Shown: positions 1-38,639, counted from the first letter of the stretch. The stretch is DNA of 64,000 nt from Gordonia lacunae (GCF_002149015.1 NZ_NGFO01000005.1:62001-126000); one strand, 5' to 3'. The notes: generated by a model from the sequence alone, not told the origin. Made by a program: numbers and translations.

Positions 1-1
1 C

Positions 2-16900
<16,899 letters not shown>

Positions 16901-16993
16901 GCGGAGAGAACACCCGGGGAGCAGCGAACACACGGGGGGAATGGGGAACGCAGGACGAGACGGCAGGCGACGAGGCGAGATGGAGGCCCAACG

Positions 16994-30844
<13,851 letters not shown>

Positions 30845-30965
30845 GGGGATTTGCGTGACATCATCGACCTGACCTCGCCGACGTCCCGGCCGAGAGCCAC
30901 TACGTTCGACAACAACAAAGCAGGCGGGCGCCGACAGACGCCGCGCCACCGGAGAAAGGACACCC

Positions 30966-31193
30966 ATGACGAACCCATTCGATGACGAGGACGGCCGTTT
31001 CTACGTGCTCGTCAACGACGAGAACCAGCACTCGCTGTGGCCGACCTTCGCGGATATCCCCGCCGGATGGACCAAGGTCTTCGGTGAGGACAGCCGTGCG
31101 GCGTGCCTGGAGTATGTGGAGCAGAACTGGACCGATCTCCGGCCCAAGAGCCTCATCGAGGCCATGGAAGCGGACAAGAGCAGCGAGGTCTGA
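30966..31193 (+). CDS. MbtH-like NRPS accessory protein (line 1)
   Basis: 75 aa, the usual family size. The signature is intact: [10 protein letters not shown] at residues 17-26, PAGW, then [16 protein letters not shown]. MbtH-like proteins bind A domains and are often needed for their solubility or activity. A GGAGAAAGGA site precedes the ATG. It lies directly downstream of the terminal NRPS gene on the same strand, so co-transcription is likely, and the A domains of line 1 are its likely partners. A second copy at 43548-43805 shares the MTNPFDD start and could cross-complement it. Confidence 0.96.
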   Translation: MTNPFDDEDGRFYVLVNDENQHSLWPTFADIPAGWTKVFGEDSRAACLEYVEQNWTDLRPKSLIEAMEADKSSEV

Positions 31194-31497
31194 CCTCGGC
31201 CCGGAGGTCGACACGCGCGATCCCCGAAGTCGGACCTGCTCGAATGTCGGGACTGTTGCATGTGGATAACAGGTAAAGAATCGACCCACTGGTGTCCTGT
31301 TGCAACTGCTGTCTCAGCCGTAACATCGAAGTGCAGCATAGTTACGGAAAATGTTGTGGAATATCCCACACATGTTGAGCCAGTGTTCTACTACTTGAAT
31401 GAGGTAGGGCACACTGGGTTGAAGGATCGCTGAGTACCAACGTCAGGGGAGGCGGGGACACGGCGATCGACGCTCCACGGGCGGGAAGGCAGTAATC
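31194..31497 (+). promoter_or_regulatory. AT-richer intergenic region with an imperfect palindrome
   Basis: This 304-bp gap holds no gene that I can support. Its middle (about 31310-31430) is clearly more AT-rich than the surroundings, as expected of a promoter region for the 105-aa gene at 31498. Within it, TGTGGAATATCCCACA (31355-31370) is a 16-bp inverted repeat with one mismatched pair and could be an operator. I did not find a convincing -35/-10 pair. Confidence 0.35.
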
Positions 31498-31815
31498 ATG
31501 GACCAGCTACTTCTGGATGACATCCAGACCCGAGGGGCGATCACGCCCCACCTGACAGCAGTTCGGCTGGGCGATGACGCTCTCACCTACGGTGAACTCG
31601 CCGATCGCGTCGACGACTACGGAAGCGTGCTCGCCGAATACGGTATGTCACCGACCTCCGCGTTCTACGCCGCACTGATGCACTGCATGCCGTCGCTGGT
31701 CGACATCGACCCGGTGGATGCTCGGCTGCAGGTCATCGGCGAGATCCAGGCCTGGCTCGGGCGCGAGCGCGGCGAGGTGGCCTCGGCCCGGCCACGGCTT
31801 CGCGCAGTCAGCTAG
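31498..31815 (+). CDS. Short protein resembling the N-terminus of an adenylate-forming enzyme
   Basis: 105 aa, ATG with GAAGG eight bases upstream. Residues about 1-50 look like the start of an AMP-binding or acyl-CoA ligase domain: an AVRLGDDALTYGELADRV stretch corresponds to the segment ahead of core A2 of NRPS A domains. From about residue 52 the sequence departs from that family, and none of the ATP-binding cores (TSGSTG, YGPTE, TGD) is present, so it cannot be a working adenylating enzyme. It has its own start site, no frameshift and a terminator just after it, which argues for a real short gene rather than debris. It may be a remnant or a small partner of line 1. The function is unknown. 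Confidence 0.7.
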   Translation: MDQLLLDDIQTRGAITPHLTAVRLGDDALTYGELADRVDDYGSVLAEYGMSPTSAFYAALMHCMPSLVDIDPVDARLQVIGEIQAWLGRERGEVASARPRLRAVS

Positions 31816-31838
31816 TTCCCGACACACGGACATACACG

Positions 31839-31866
31839 ACGAGACCCGCCGAACGGCGGGTCTCGT
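31839..31866 (+). terminator. Stem-loop terminator after the 105-aa gene
   Basis: A perfect 12-bp stem, ACGAGACCCGCC, with a GAAC loop (31851-31854) is followed by TGTTT. It lies 24 bp after the stop codon and closes the line 1 transcription unit. The stem could also serve the convergent gene at 31923-32558. Confidence 0.85.
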
Positions 31867-31922
31867 TGTTTCTGCGGTGGTGCCATCGCGTGGCGACGGA
31901 CCTCGACGGGTGAGCCTGGCGG

Positions 31923-32558
31923 CTACAGCCCGGCGAGGAGAAGGACGAGGAACAGGATCGGGCCGCCGACGACCATGCTGCCGGCGCCGGTCACGATGCC
32001 GGTGATCGCGCGACCGGTGCCCTTGCGGTCGGCAGGGGTGCGGCGGACCTGCTTGACGGCGACGGCGCCGGACACCACCGCGACCAGGCCGAGAATCGCG
32101 CCCAGGCCGAGTACGAGGGTCAGCGGAATCGAGATCAGCCCGGTGGTCAACGCCAACGATGCGGCCGGAGCAACGGGTCGGCCGCCGACGGGCCGGGTGA
32201 GATAGGGCGCCGGGGACGACGGAATCACGCGAACCGGCGCGGGTGTCGCGACCAGGGGTGTCCGGTCCGCGTGCGCCAGGTCCCAGAAGTCACCCACCGG
32301 AGGAAGCGCGGCGTGCTCGCGCGCGGGCAGTCTTGTCGCCGCACGAGTTGCCGACCGCGGCGTCGGTCCCGCCGAAGTGTCGACCCTGGTCGGCGCAGGG
32401 GAGACGGGCGCGGGAGTCTTCGCGACGGCGGCGGGTGCCTCGGTCGGCTCGAGCGTGGCGGGTAGCTGCGTGTCGTCGAGATCATTGACGAGCGGCCACC
32501 GCGCGTGACGCCGAGTCACCGGCGGAGCGAACGGATGGGTGGGATGGTCGGTACGCAC
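31923..32558 (-). CDS. DUF4190-type membrane protein
   Basis: 211 aa with the GTG start at 32558, which sits six bases from a GAGGAG site; the in-frame GTG at 32564 is too close to that site. A long Pro/Ala/Thr-rich, probably cytosolic N-terminal part (about 130 aa) precedes two hydrophobic segments at the C-terminus (ALTTGLISIPLTLVLGLGAI onward, and GGPILFLVLLLAGL). The segment between them, GAVAVKQVRRTP...GRAITGIVTGAG, is typical of DUF4190, which is common in actinobacteria and has no known function. A GC-rich inverted repeat without a T-run (32578-32594) lies upstream. Confidence 0.8.
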   Translation of the reverse strand: MRTDHPTHPFAPPVTRRHARWPLVNDLDDTQLPATLEPTEAPAAVAKTPAPVSPAPTRVDTSAGPTPRSATRAATRLPAREHAALPPVGDFWDLAHADRTPLVATPAPVRVIPSSPAPYLTRPVGGRPVAPAASLALTTGLISIPLTLVLGLGAILGLVAVVSGAVAVKQVRRTPADRKGTGRAITGIVTGAGSMVVGGPILFLVLLLAGL

Positions 32559-32638
32559 GTACACCTCCTCGCCGCCCGGCTCCGGGGCGGAGCCGCACCC
32601 GTCCGAGTGTAGGCGAGGAGGCGACGTGAGTCGGGGGT

Positions 32639-33172
32639 CTAGTTGCCCTCTTGCTGGCCGCTGCCCATGCTGATCAACTGCTGAATGGCGTCACCGCTGA
32701 GCTTCCAGTCGCCGTCGACCTTCACGAAGCCGAGCTGGATGTCGACCGGGGTCGGCGAGTGCGGGCTCTTCACGGCGACGGTCGCGGTGGCCTTGTCTCC
32801 GTTCTCGGTGACCTCTTTGACCGAGAACGCGTCCGGGGTGTATCCCGCAGCGGATGCACCCTTCGCGAACGCCATGGCGGCCGGCTTGGTCGCGGGGTTG
32901 GTGACGTCGATGACGTCGTCGAGCTCCTCGGACGAGGTGGCCGGGTCGATGGCCTGGCGAAGGGTTTCCTGCGCGTCGCCGTTGCTGAGCCCGGTGACCT
33001 CGTCGACCGCGTCACTGGCGGCGGTCTCGACCTGGCTCGCGGCGGACTCGACGGCGGTCGACACCGCGCTCGTGGCCTCGTCGACGGTGTCGGTGGACTC
33101 CGAGCAACCGGTGGCGACGAACAGCGCGGCCGCGGCGAGGGTGACGGCAGCGACGGACTTCCGGATCTTCAT
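32639..33172 (-). CDS. Secreted lipoprotein, possibly MTB12/DUF4878-like
   Basis: 177 aa. A lipoprotein signal peptide ends in the lipobox VATGC with the modified Cys at residue 23, so the mature protein should be anchored on the outer face of the membrane. An Ala/Ser/Val/Glu-rich, probably helical stretch (about 25-65) leads to an alpha/beta C-terminal domain with GDKATATVAVKSP and a KVDGDWKLS motif, the pattern of DUF4878 or the MTB12 low-molecular-weight antigen family. I am sure of the lipoprotein nature but only moderately sure of the family. The start is preceded by GAGGAGAG. Confidence 0.85.
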   Translation of the reverse strand: MKIRKSVAAVTLAAAALFVATGCSESTDTVDEATSAVSTAVESAASQVETAASDAVDEVTGLSNGDAQETLRQAIDPATSSEELDDVIDVTNPATKPAAMAFAKGASAAGYTPDAFSVKEVTENGDKATATVAVKSPHSPTPVDIQLGFVKVDGDWKLSGDAIQQLISMGSGQQEGN

Positions 33173-33238
33173 GCGACTCTCCTCAGTTGGGTGCGTTCTC
33201 CGCAGTGAGCCAACACTAACTCACTGCCCTCCGGAATT

Positions 33239-33258
33239 AATCGGACCGCGGTCCGGTT
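33239..33258. promoter_or_regulatory. Palindromic operator candidate upstream of the flavin oxidoreductase operon
   Basis: AATCGGACCGCGGTCCGGTT is a 20-bp inverted repeat with a single T/G mismatch; the inner 14 bp (33242-33255) are a perfect palindrome. It ends 33 bp before the ATG of the monooxygenase gene and lies in the divergent gap to the lipoprotein gene, a usual place for a TetR-type repressor site. The regulator is not in the window. Confidence 0.6.
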
Positions 33259-33291
33259 ATGGTCTGTGTAACCACGACAAGGAGGCGCGAC

Positions 33292-34422
33292 ATGCAGTTC
33301 GGACTCTTCAGCGTCAGCGACATCACCGTCGACCCCACCACGGGCACGACGCCGACCGAGCATGAGCGGATCAAGGCGATCGTCGAGATCGCGAAGAAGG
33401 CCGAGGACATCGGACTCGATGTGTTCGCGCTGGGCGAGCACCACAACGAGCCCTTCTTCTCGTCGTCGCCGACCACGACCCTGGCGTACATCGCGGCCCA
33501 GACACAGCGCCTGCAGCTGAGCACCGCGACCACGCTGATCACCACCAACGACCCGGTGAAGATCGCCGAGGACTTCGCGATGCTGCAGCACCTCGCCGAC
33601 GGGCGCGTCGACCTGATGCTCGGACGCGGCAACACCGGCCCGGTGTACCCCTGGTTCGGTCAGGACATCCGGCAGGGCATCCCGCTCGCGATCGAGAACT
33701 ATCACCTGCTGCACCGGCTGTGGACCGAGCACGTCGTCGACTGGGAGGGACAGTTCCGTACCCCGCTGACGTCGTTCACCTCGACCCCGCGCCCGCTCGA
33801 CGACGTGGCGCCGTTCGTCTGGCACGGCTCGATCCGCAGTCCCGAGATCGCCGAGCAGGCCGCCTACTACGGCGACGGCTTCTTCGCCAACAACATCTTC
33901 TGGCCCAACGAGCACTTCCAGCGCCTGATCGACTTCTATCGCGAACGGTACGAGCACTACGGACACGGCAAGGCCCATCAGGCCATCGTGGGGCTCGGCG
34001 GGCAGTTCTTCATCCGGCCGAAGTCGCAGGACGCGGTGCGCGAGTTCCGTCCGTACTTCGACAACGCGCCGGTGTACGGACACGGGCCGTCGCTCGAGGA
34101 CTTCACCTCGCAGACGCCGCTGACGGTGGGTAGCCCGGCCGAGTTCGTCGACAAGACGCTCACCTTCCGGGAGACCTTCGGCGACTACCAGCGTCAGCTG
34201 TTCCTCGTCGATCACGCCGGCCTGCCGCTCAAGACCGTTCTCGAGCAGCTCGACCTGCTGGGTGAGGTCCTGCCGGACCTGCGTGCCGGTTTCGCCGACG
34301 GGCGTCCCGCGGACGTGCCCGAGGCGCCGACGCACTCCTCGCTCGTCGCCGCGCGCCGCGAATCCCAGGAGAGTGCGGCCCAGGAGATTGCAGCCGAGGA
34401 GAGTGTGGAGGTGTCGTCATGA
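33292..34422 (+). CDS. LLM-class flavin-dependent monooxygenase, CE1758 family
   Basis: 376 aa; ATG 33292 is chosen because AAGGAGG lies six bases upstream. The protein has the bacterial luciferase-like (beta/alpha)8 pattern: MQFGLFSVSD at the start, LGEHHNEPFFSSSP at about 42-55, GRVDLMLGRG, and a C-terminal GSPAEFVDKTL. It most resembles the CE1758 family, whose members occur next to a dedicated flavin reductase. It should use reduced FMN and O2 on an unknown substrate. The stop overlaps the next start (ATGA), so the two proteins are translationally coupled. Confidence 0.9.
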   Translation: MQFGLFSVSDITVDPTTGTTPTEHERIKAIVEIAKKAEDIGLDVFALGEHHNEPFFSSSPTTTLAYIAAQTQRLQLSTATTLITTNDPVKIAEDFAMLQHLADGRVDLMLGRGNTGPVYPWFGQDIRQGIPLAIENYHLLHRLWTEHVVDWEGQFRTPLTSFTSTPRPLDDVAPFVWHGSIRSPEIAEQAAYYGDGFFANNIFWPNEHFQRLIDFYRERYEHYGHGKAHQAIVGLGGQFFIRPKSQDAVREFRPYFDNAPVYGHGPSLEDFTSQTPLTVGSPAEFVDKTLTFRETFGDYQRQLFLVDHAGLPLKTVLEQLDLLGEVLPDLRAGFADGRPADVPEAPTHSSLVAARRESQESAAQEIAAEESVEVSS

Positions 34423-35093
34423 CAGCACTGCGCATCGTCGCGGTGAATGCCGGCCTGTCCGAGCCGTCATCGACGCGGCTGCTCATCGACCGGATGGTCG
34501 CGGCGGTCGCCGGACGGCTCGGCGAGGGGCGTGCCGAGGTCGAGATCGTCGACCTGCGTGACGTCGCCGTCGACCTCGGGCAGGCGATGACCGTCGGCTT
34601 CGCCTCGGGCGCGGCGCGGGCTGCGCTCGACGCGGTCGAGGGGGCCGATGCCCTGATCGTGGCGACGCCGGTCTTCAACGCCTCCTACAGCGGCCTGTTC
34701 AAGATGTTCTTCGATCTCGTCGACATCGACGCGATGGCGGGCAAGCCGGTGCTGATCGGTGCGACCGGCGGAAGTCCACGGCATTCGATGGTGCTCGATC
34801 ACGCACTGCGACCGCTGTTCGCCTATCTGCGTGCCGTCGTCCTGCCGACCGGTGTCTATGCCGCGTCGGCGGACTGGGCCGGCGCCGGCGGGGACACCGC
34901 GTCGCTGAACGACCGGATCGACCGCGCCGCAGCCGAACTCGCGTCGCTCCTCACGCCCCGGGGTGGCCCGGGGTCGGCGGACGTCGGCGGCGGCCAGGAG
35001 CCGTCGAGCGCGTCCACCGGCACCGGCGGTCGGCAACACGCGGTCGAAGCCGCGGGGATCGCGAACTTCGCGAGGTTGCTCGGCACGGCGTGA
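34419..35093 (+). CDS. NADPH-dependent FMN reductase, CE1759 family
   Basis: 224 aa, flavodoxin-like fold: VAVNAGLSEPSSTRLL near the N-terminus as the phosphate-binding loop, IVATPVFNASYSGLFKMFFD at about 85, and GATGGSPRHS at about 112. It should supply FMNH2 to the upstream luciferase-like enzyme, whose gene overlaps it by 4 bp. The last 50 residues are Gly/Ser-rich and poorly structured apart from the final HAVEAAGIANFARLLGTA. Confidence 0.9.
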   Translation: MTALRIVAVNAGLSEPSSTRLLIDRMVAAVAGRLGEGRAEVEIVDLRDVAVDLGQAMTVGFASGAARAALDAVEGADALIVATPVFNASYSGLFKMFFDLVDIDAMAGKPVLIGATGGSPRHSMVLDHALRPLFAYLRAVVLPTGVYAASADWAGAGGDTASLNDRIDRAAAELASLLTPRGGPGSADVGGGQEPSSASTGTGGRQHAVEAAGIANFARLLGTA

Positions 35094-35109
35094 TCGCCTC
35101 CCCCTCGTG

Positions 35110-36123
35110 TCAGGGAGTGGCGCGACCGGGGGTGTTGCTGCGGGCCCGCAGCCGGGAGTGCGGCAGCGGGGGTGCGGGTAGGTGCTGGGTCGATCCGACG
35201 TACCCGTGTACCTGCCCGAACCGCTCGCTGTGGGCCTCCCACTGCTCCCGGTAGGACACGATCTCCTCGTGCGTGCGACCGATGAAGTTCCACCACATCA
35301 CGATGTCCTCGGACAGCGGAGCGCCGCCGAGGAAGACGACCCGGGCATCGGTGTCGGCGACGTTGGTCAGCGTGATCCGTCGCGCGCCCAGTCCGACGTA
35401 GCCCAGCTCGGTCCGGGACAGCGGCGCCGCGTCGGTGCCGGCGACCTCGACCGTCCCGGTGTCGACGAGGATGCCGTGCTCGTGTGTGGGATCGACGTCG
35501 ATGTCGACCGCGGCGCCGGGTTCGAAGTCGAGCTGGGCGCCGGTCAGCGGCGTGAACGTGTGCACGGGCGAGCGGGTGCCGAACAGTTCTCCCAGGAAGA
35601 CCTTGGCGGTGACCCCGCCGAGATCGAGCGGATCGGGCCGGTGGTGTGCGAAGTCGCGCGGGGTGTCGGCCTTGTCGGCCGGTAGCGCGACCCACAGCTG
35701 CACGCCGTGCAGGGTGGTGGTGTCGGGTGTCGAGACCTCCGTGTGCGCGATGCCGTGTCCGGCGGTCATCAGATTGATCTCGCCGGGGCGGACCATCGCG
35801 TGATTGCCCATCGTGTCCCGGTGCTCCACTTCGCCGGTGAACAACCAGCTGACCGTCTGGAGTCCGGTGTGCGGGTGTGGCGGGACGTCCATGCCGCCGC
35901 TGCTCGCGACGTCGTCGGGACCGTAATGGTCGACGAAACACCAGGCCCCGATCAGCGATCGGGACCGCTGCGGCAGAGTCCGGTGCACGGTCATCGCGCG
36001 CGGACCGCCCAGGGGCACGTCGCGGGCGGTGAGTACGTCCATGTGGAGGTGGCCCGAACCCGAGGCGATGCCGGCGTCGGCGTGGCATTCGACCTCGACG
36101 GGGTCCGTTTCCAGATTGCTCAT
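35110..36123 (-). CDS. Pirin family cupin protein
   Basis: 337 aa, bicupin. The metal-binding set of pirins is visible: PPHPHTGLQTV with His83 and His85, then His127 and Glu129 in TAGHGIAHTE. Bacterial pirins are iron or other metal proteins, some with quercetinase-like activity; the substrate here is not evident. ATG 36123 is used; an in-frame GTG at 36129 is also possible and neither has a strong ribosome-binding site. It is convergent with the FMN reductase gene and downstream of the decarboxylase-like gene on the same strand. Confidence 0.88.
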   Translation of the reverse strand: MSNLETDPVEVECHADAGIASGSGHLHMDVLTARDVPLGGPRAMTVHRTLPQRSRSLIGAWCFVDHYGPDDVASSGGMDVPPHPHTGLQTVSWLFTGEVEHRDTMGNHAMVRPGEINLMTAGHGIAHTEVSTPDTTTLHGVQLWVALPADKADTPRDFAHHRPDPLDLGGVTAKVFLGELFGTRSPVHTFTPLTGAQLDFEPGAAVDIDVDPTHEHGILVDTGTVEVAGTDAAPLSRTELGYVGLGARRITLTNVADTDARVVFLGGAPLSEDIVMWWNFIGRTHEEIVSYREQWEAHSERFGQVHGYVGSTQHLPAPPLPHSRLRARSNTPGRATP

Positions 36124-36190
36124 GACCACATTGTCCGCGACCGCGGCCGCGACGTCTGCCGACCCGCGTGCACGGACGCGACCGGCCCGG

Positions 36191-36946
36191 TCAGACGAGG
36201 GTGGGGTCCTCGAAACGCATGGTGATCCGATCCACCGAGCTGGACATCAGAGCATGCCGGCCCAGTCGCAGCGACCGCAGTTCGTCGGCGATCGGGTGCT
36301 CGCCGAGTGTCAGACTCGCGCCGCCGATCCGGGTGCGGGTCCCGGTGGTCGAGGTGAGTCGCCAGGGTGTCATCCGGGTGATCCCGTCGAGCTGCGAATA
36401 GGCGTGCAACACGGTGTCGGCCGTGGAGTCGGGGACCTTGATCCCCGGCTTCACGCGCAGGTCGGCGACGAGCGCACCGTCGGCGACGAGTCGGCCGTGC
36501 TTCGTGGCGGCGGAGTGGTCCACCTCGAACTCGGCGAGCGTCTTGGGGAACCCCCAGATGCCGCGGCCGGCCGCCAGGGTGAAGTCGCCGTCGACGGGGA
36601 GCCGGTGGACGAGCGCCCGTGCGTCGCCTTTCAGCAGGGAGCGCACTGCCCGGACGGGTGAGGCCGGCGGCGCCGACGGGTCCTCGACGAGGAAACACAC
36701 CCCGAACTCGTTGTACGGTCCGAGGTCGCCGTCGACGTAGTCGACGAAGACGAGCATGCACATCGTGCGACCCGGCCGGATGCGCAGCGGCCGGAGGGTG
36801 CCGGGCCGCGCCGACTCGGCGTCGATGGCCCGCGCGACGGCTGCCGTGTCGGCGGTGAAGCCGGCGACGAAACACCGCGCGTGCCGGATCTCGACCGGCA
36901 TCGTCACCGGGGTGCCGAGGACGTCGTGGGTCGAAGGTGCGCTCAC
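36191..36946 (-). CDS. Acetoacetate decarboxylase family protein
   Basis: 251 aa; the GTG start is preceded by AAGGAGA. The ADC fold is indicated by GPYNEFGVCFLVED (about 75-88), GRGIWGFPKTLAEFEV (about 128-143) and a Lys-rich segment LRVKPGIKVPD. Members decarboxylate or otherwise modify beta-keto acids; the exact activity cannot be read from the sequence. A 16-bp palindrome matching the KstR consensus lies 62 bp upstream of the start, which suggests control with sterol catabolism genes. Confidence 0.8.
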   Translation of the reverse strand: MSAPSTHDVLGTPVTMPVEIRHARCFVAGFTADTAAVARAIDAESARPGTLRPLRIRPGRTMCMLVFVDYVDGDLGPYNEFGVCFLVEDPSAPPASPVRAVRSLLKGDARALVHRLPVDGDFTLAAGRGIWGFPKTLAEFEVDHSAATKHGRLVADGALVADLRVKPGIKVPDSTADTVLHAYSQLDGITRMTPWRLTSTTGTRTRIGGASLTLGEHPIADELRSLRLGRHALMSSSVDRITMRFEDPTLV

Positions 36947-37007
36947 CTGTTCTCCTTCTGCGAGTCGGAGTGCGATCGACGGCCGGGAGGGCGTCCGATT
37001 GCGATTT

Positions 37008-37023
37008 CTAGAACATGTTCTAG
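37008..37023. promoter_or_regulatory. Perfect palindrome matching the KstR operator consensus
   Basis: CTAGAACATGTTCTAG is a 16-bp perfect palindrome. Its inner 14 bases (37009-37022) fit the published mycobacterial KstR consensus TnnAACnnGTTnnA at every fixed position. It is upstream of the acetoacetate-decarboxylase-like gene (-) and about 250 bp from the response regulator start (+), so the former is the likelier target. KstR is the TetR-type repressor of cholesterol catabolism; its gene is not in the window. Confidence 0.75.
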
Positions 37024-37063
37024 TCTTGCACGTATCCGGCGCTCAGGGAGTGCCGTGCAGCGA

Positions 37064-37098
37064 TGTCCCCAAGAAAGTGGACACATCTGCGTGCAGAT
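37064..37098. promoter_or_regulatory. Inverted repeats upstream of the response regulator gene
   Basis: Two short dyads lie in the 250-bp leader of the response regulator: TGTCC/GGACA (37064-37068 and 37079-37083) and ATCTGC-GT-GCAGAT (37085-37098, perfect arms). LuxR-type regulators bind such dyads as dimers, so these are candidate autoregulatory sites. No clear promoter hexamers were identified. Confidence 0.35.
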
Positions 37099-37273
37099 TG
37101 GGACAGATCACGGCTGGTGGCGCGATGACGGGGGCTGGTGTCCGAGTCGTCGGATACCGTTCGCTGAGTACACGGTCGCAAATCGCTGTGTAATTGCTGA
37201 GAGTTGTCGACCACGTGCAGCCCACCACGGTCGACGTCGATCGCGGGGGGCGGGATCCGAGGGGGTGAACGCG

Positions 37274-37990
37274 ATGACGGGAGAGGTCTCGGCGGACGGC
37301 GCATCTCTCGTCCGCGTGGGGATGGTCGACGACCATCGGTCCCCGATCTGGGGGATCGAGCGCGTACTCGACCCGATCCCCGACATCTCCCTGGTCTGCG
37401 CGGCCTCCACGGTCGACGCCGTGCTGGGCGGGATGCCGCTCGACGTCGTCCTGCTGGACCTGCGTCTCGGCGACGGCACGACACCTCGCGAGAACGTGAA
37501 CGCGCTGACCGCGGCCGGGGTCGCCACCGTCGTCTACACCTCCGGTGAGCACCCGGCGCTGTTGCGGTCGGCGGCGCGGGCGGGAGCGCTCGGTGTGGTA
37601 CTCAAGTCGGCCGACGAGTCGGTCATCATCGATGCGATCCGGGCTGCGGCCCGAGGGCGGGCGGTCCTCACCACGGAGTGGGCCGCGGCCATCGACGGCG
37701 ATCCCGAGCTCGCGGCCGTGGATCTGTCACCGCAGCTGCAGAAAGTGCTGGCGCTCTACGCATCCGGGGAGACCTCGGCGCGTGTCGGCACCGCCTTGGG
37801 GGTGTCCGCCGAGACGGTCAACGAGTACCTCAAGCGAATCCGCCAGAAGTATGCGGATGCGGGGAGGCCCACGCGCACCAAGGTGGACCTGTTCAAGCGG
37901 GCCGTCGAAGACGGCTGGCTGCCGGTGCCGCAACGGTATCGGCGGACGACCGGGGTGGTATCCGACGACGCGCGCGGACGCCGACGATGA
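37274..37990 (+). CDS. LuxR/NarL-family response regulator, orphan
   Basis: 238 aa; ATG 37274 has GAGGGGG eight bases upstream (an in-frame GTG at 37265 is less well placed). The receiver domain (about 10-130) has the acidic pair Asp19-Asp20, phospho-acceptor Asp62 in VVLLDLRLG, Thr89 and Lys111, all in the expected places, so it should be phosphorylatable. The C-terminal LuxR-type HTH (about 155-220, LSPQLQKVLALYASGETSARVG) binds DNA. No histidine kinase gene is adjacent. The small HTH protein at 38277 is a paralogue of this HTH. Confidence 0.9.
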   Translation: MTGEVSADGASLVRVGMVDDHRSPIWGIERVLDPIPDISLVCAASTVDAVLGGMPLDVVLLDLRLGDGTTPRENVNALTAAGVATVVYTSGEHPALLRSAARAGALGVVLKSADESVIIDAIRAAARGRAVLTTEWAAAIDGDPELAAVDLSPQLQKVLALYASGETSARVGTALGVSAETVNEYLKRIRQKYADAGRPTRTKVDLFKRAVEDGWLPVPQRYRRTTGVVSDDARGRRR

Positions 37991-38020
37991 GCGGGTGTGC
38001 ACCGTCGACGAGAGACTCGG

Positions 38021-38068
38021 GCGCGCAGAGACGGTGCCGCGCAGAGACGGTGCCGCGCAGAGACGGTG
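38021..38068 (+). repeat. Three tandem 16-bp repeats
   Basis: The unit GCGCAGAGACGGTGCC occurs at 38021-38036, is identical at 38037-38052, and recurs with one change (final CC to GC) at 38053-38068. The repeats lie in the 286-bp gap between the response regulator and the small HTH gene, which otherwise carries no gene that I can support. Confidence 0.95.
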
Positions 38069-38171
38069 GCGCGATCATGCCGGCGCCGACCGGGAGGCAG
38101 CGGAGGGGAGCGATGGGGAATCGGATGAGAGATCGGATCGAGCGACGCCGAGGTCCCCAGTTCTGGGTCTA

Positions 38172-38208
38172 CCGACCAGTAGTCGGCCGACCTACCGTTG
38201 GGGCAACG
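38172..38208. promoter_or_regulatory. Two dyads upstream of the small HTH gene
   Basis: CCGAC-N5-GTCGG (38172-38176 and 38182-38186) and CGTTG-GGG-CAACG (38196-38208) are perfect short inverted repeats 70-105 bp before the start codon. They are possible binding sites of the neighbouring LuxR-type regulators; position and symmetry are the only evidence. Confidence 0.35.
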
Positions 38209-38276
38209 ATGAGAACGCGTGAAGCGTGCGGCGTCGGGGACGTGAGCGATGCGCCGATCGAAAAGGGGATGGATCA

Positions 38277-38639
38277 ATGACGGCGACCACAGAATTCTTC
38301 ACGACCGGGGTGTCGTCGGCGCCACGCCGTGATACTTCGGACATGGTGGCGCACAAGCCTGTTGCGCGTCTCGCCGACTATCGGGGGAGCGGGGAGGTGA
38401 CCGCTGCGATCCCGCGGCCGAGCCTGTCCGACCGGGAGATCGAGGTCCTGCTGGCGTGGCTGGCCGCCGACTCCAAAGAGGACGCTGCGGCGCGCCTGTT
38501 CATCTCGGCGTCGACGGTGAGCACCCACCTTGCACGAATCCGTGCCAAATACACCGCGGTCGGCCGTGGTGCCCCGACCAAGACGCATCTCTTCGCGCGC
38601 GCGCTCCAGGACGGATACACCGGCCTCGACTCGTGGTGA
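38277..38639 (+). CDS. Small LuxR-type HTH protein without receiver domain
   Basis: 120 aa; ATG 38277 with AAAAGGGGA upstream. After about 45 unstructured residues it has one LuxR-type HTH: LSDREIEVLLAWLAADSKED, ISASTVSTHLARIRAKY and KTHLFARALQDGY. The end matches the response regulator just upstream (TKVDLFKRAVEDGW), so the pair probably arose by duplication with loss of the receiver. It could compete for, or form heterodimers at, the same sites. Confidence 0.85.
   Translation: MTATTEFFTTGVSSAPRRDTSDMVAHKPVARLADYRGSGEVTAAIPRPSLSDREIEVLLAWLAADSKEDAAARLFISASTVSTHLARIRAKYTAVGRGAPTKTHLFARALQDGYTGLDSW

Noticed and set aside
38021..38068. The three 16-bp repeats as a CRISPR array
   Set aside because: The copies are directly adjacent with no spacers, and no cas gene is present.
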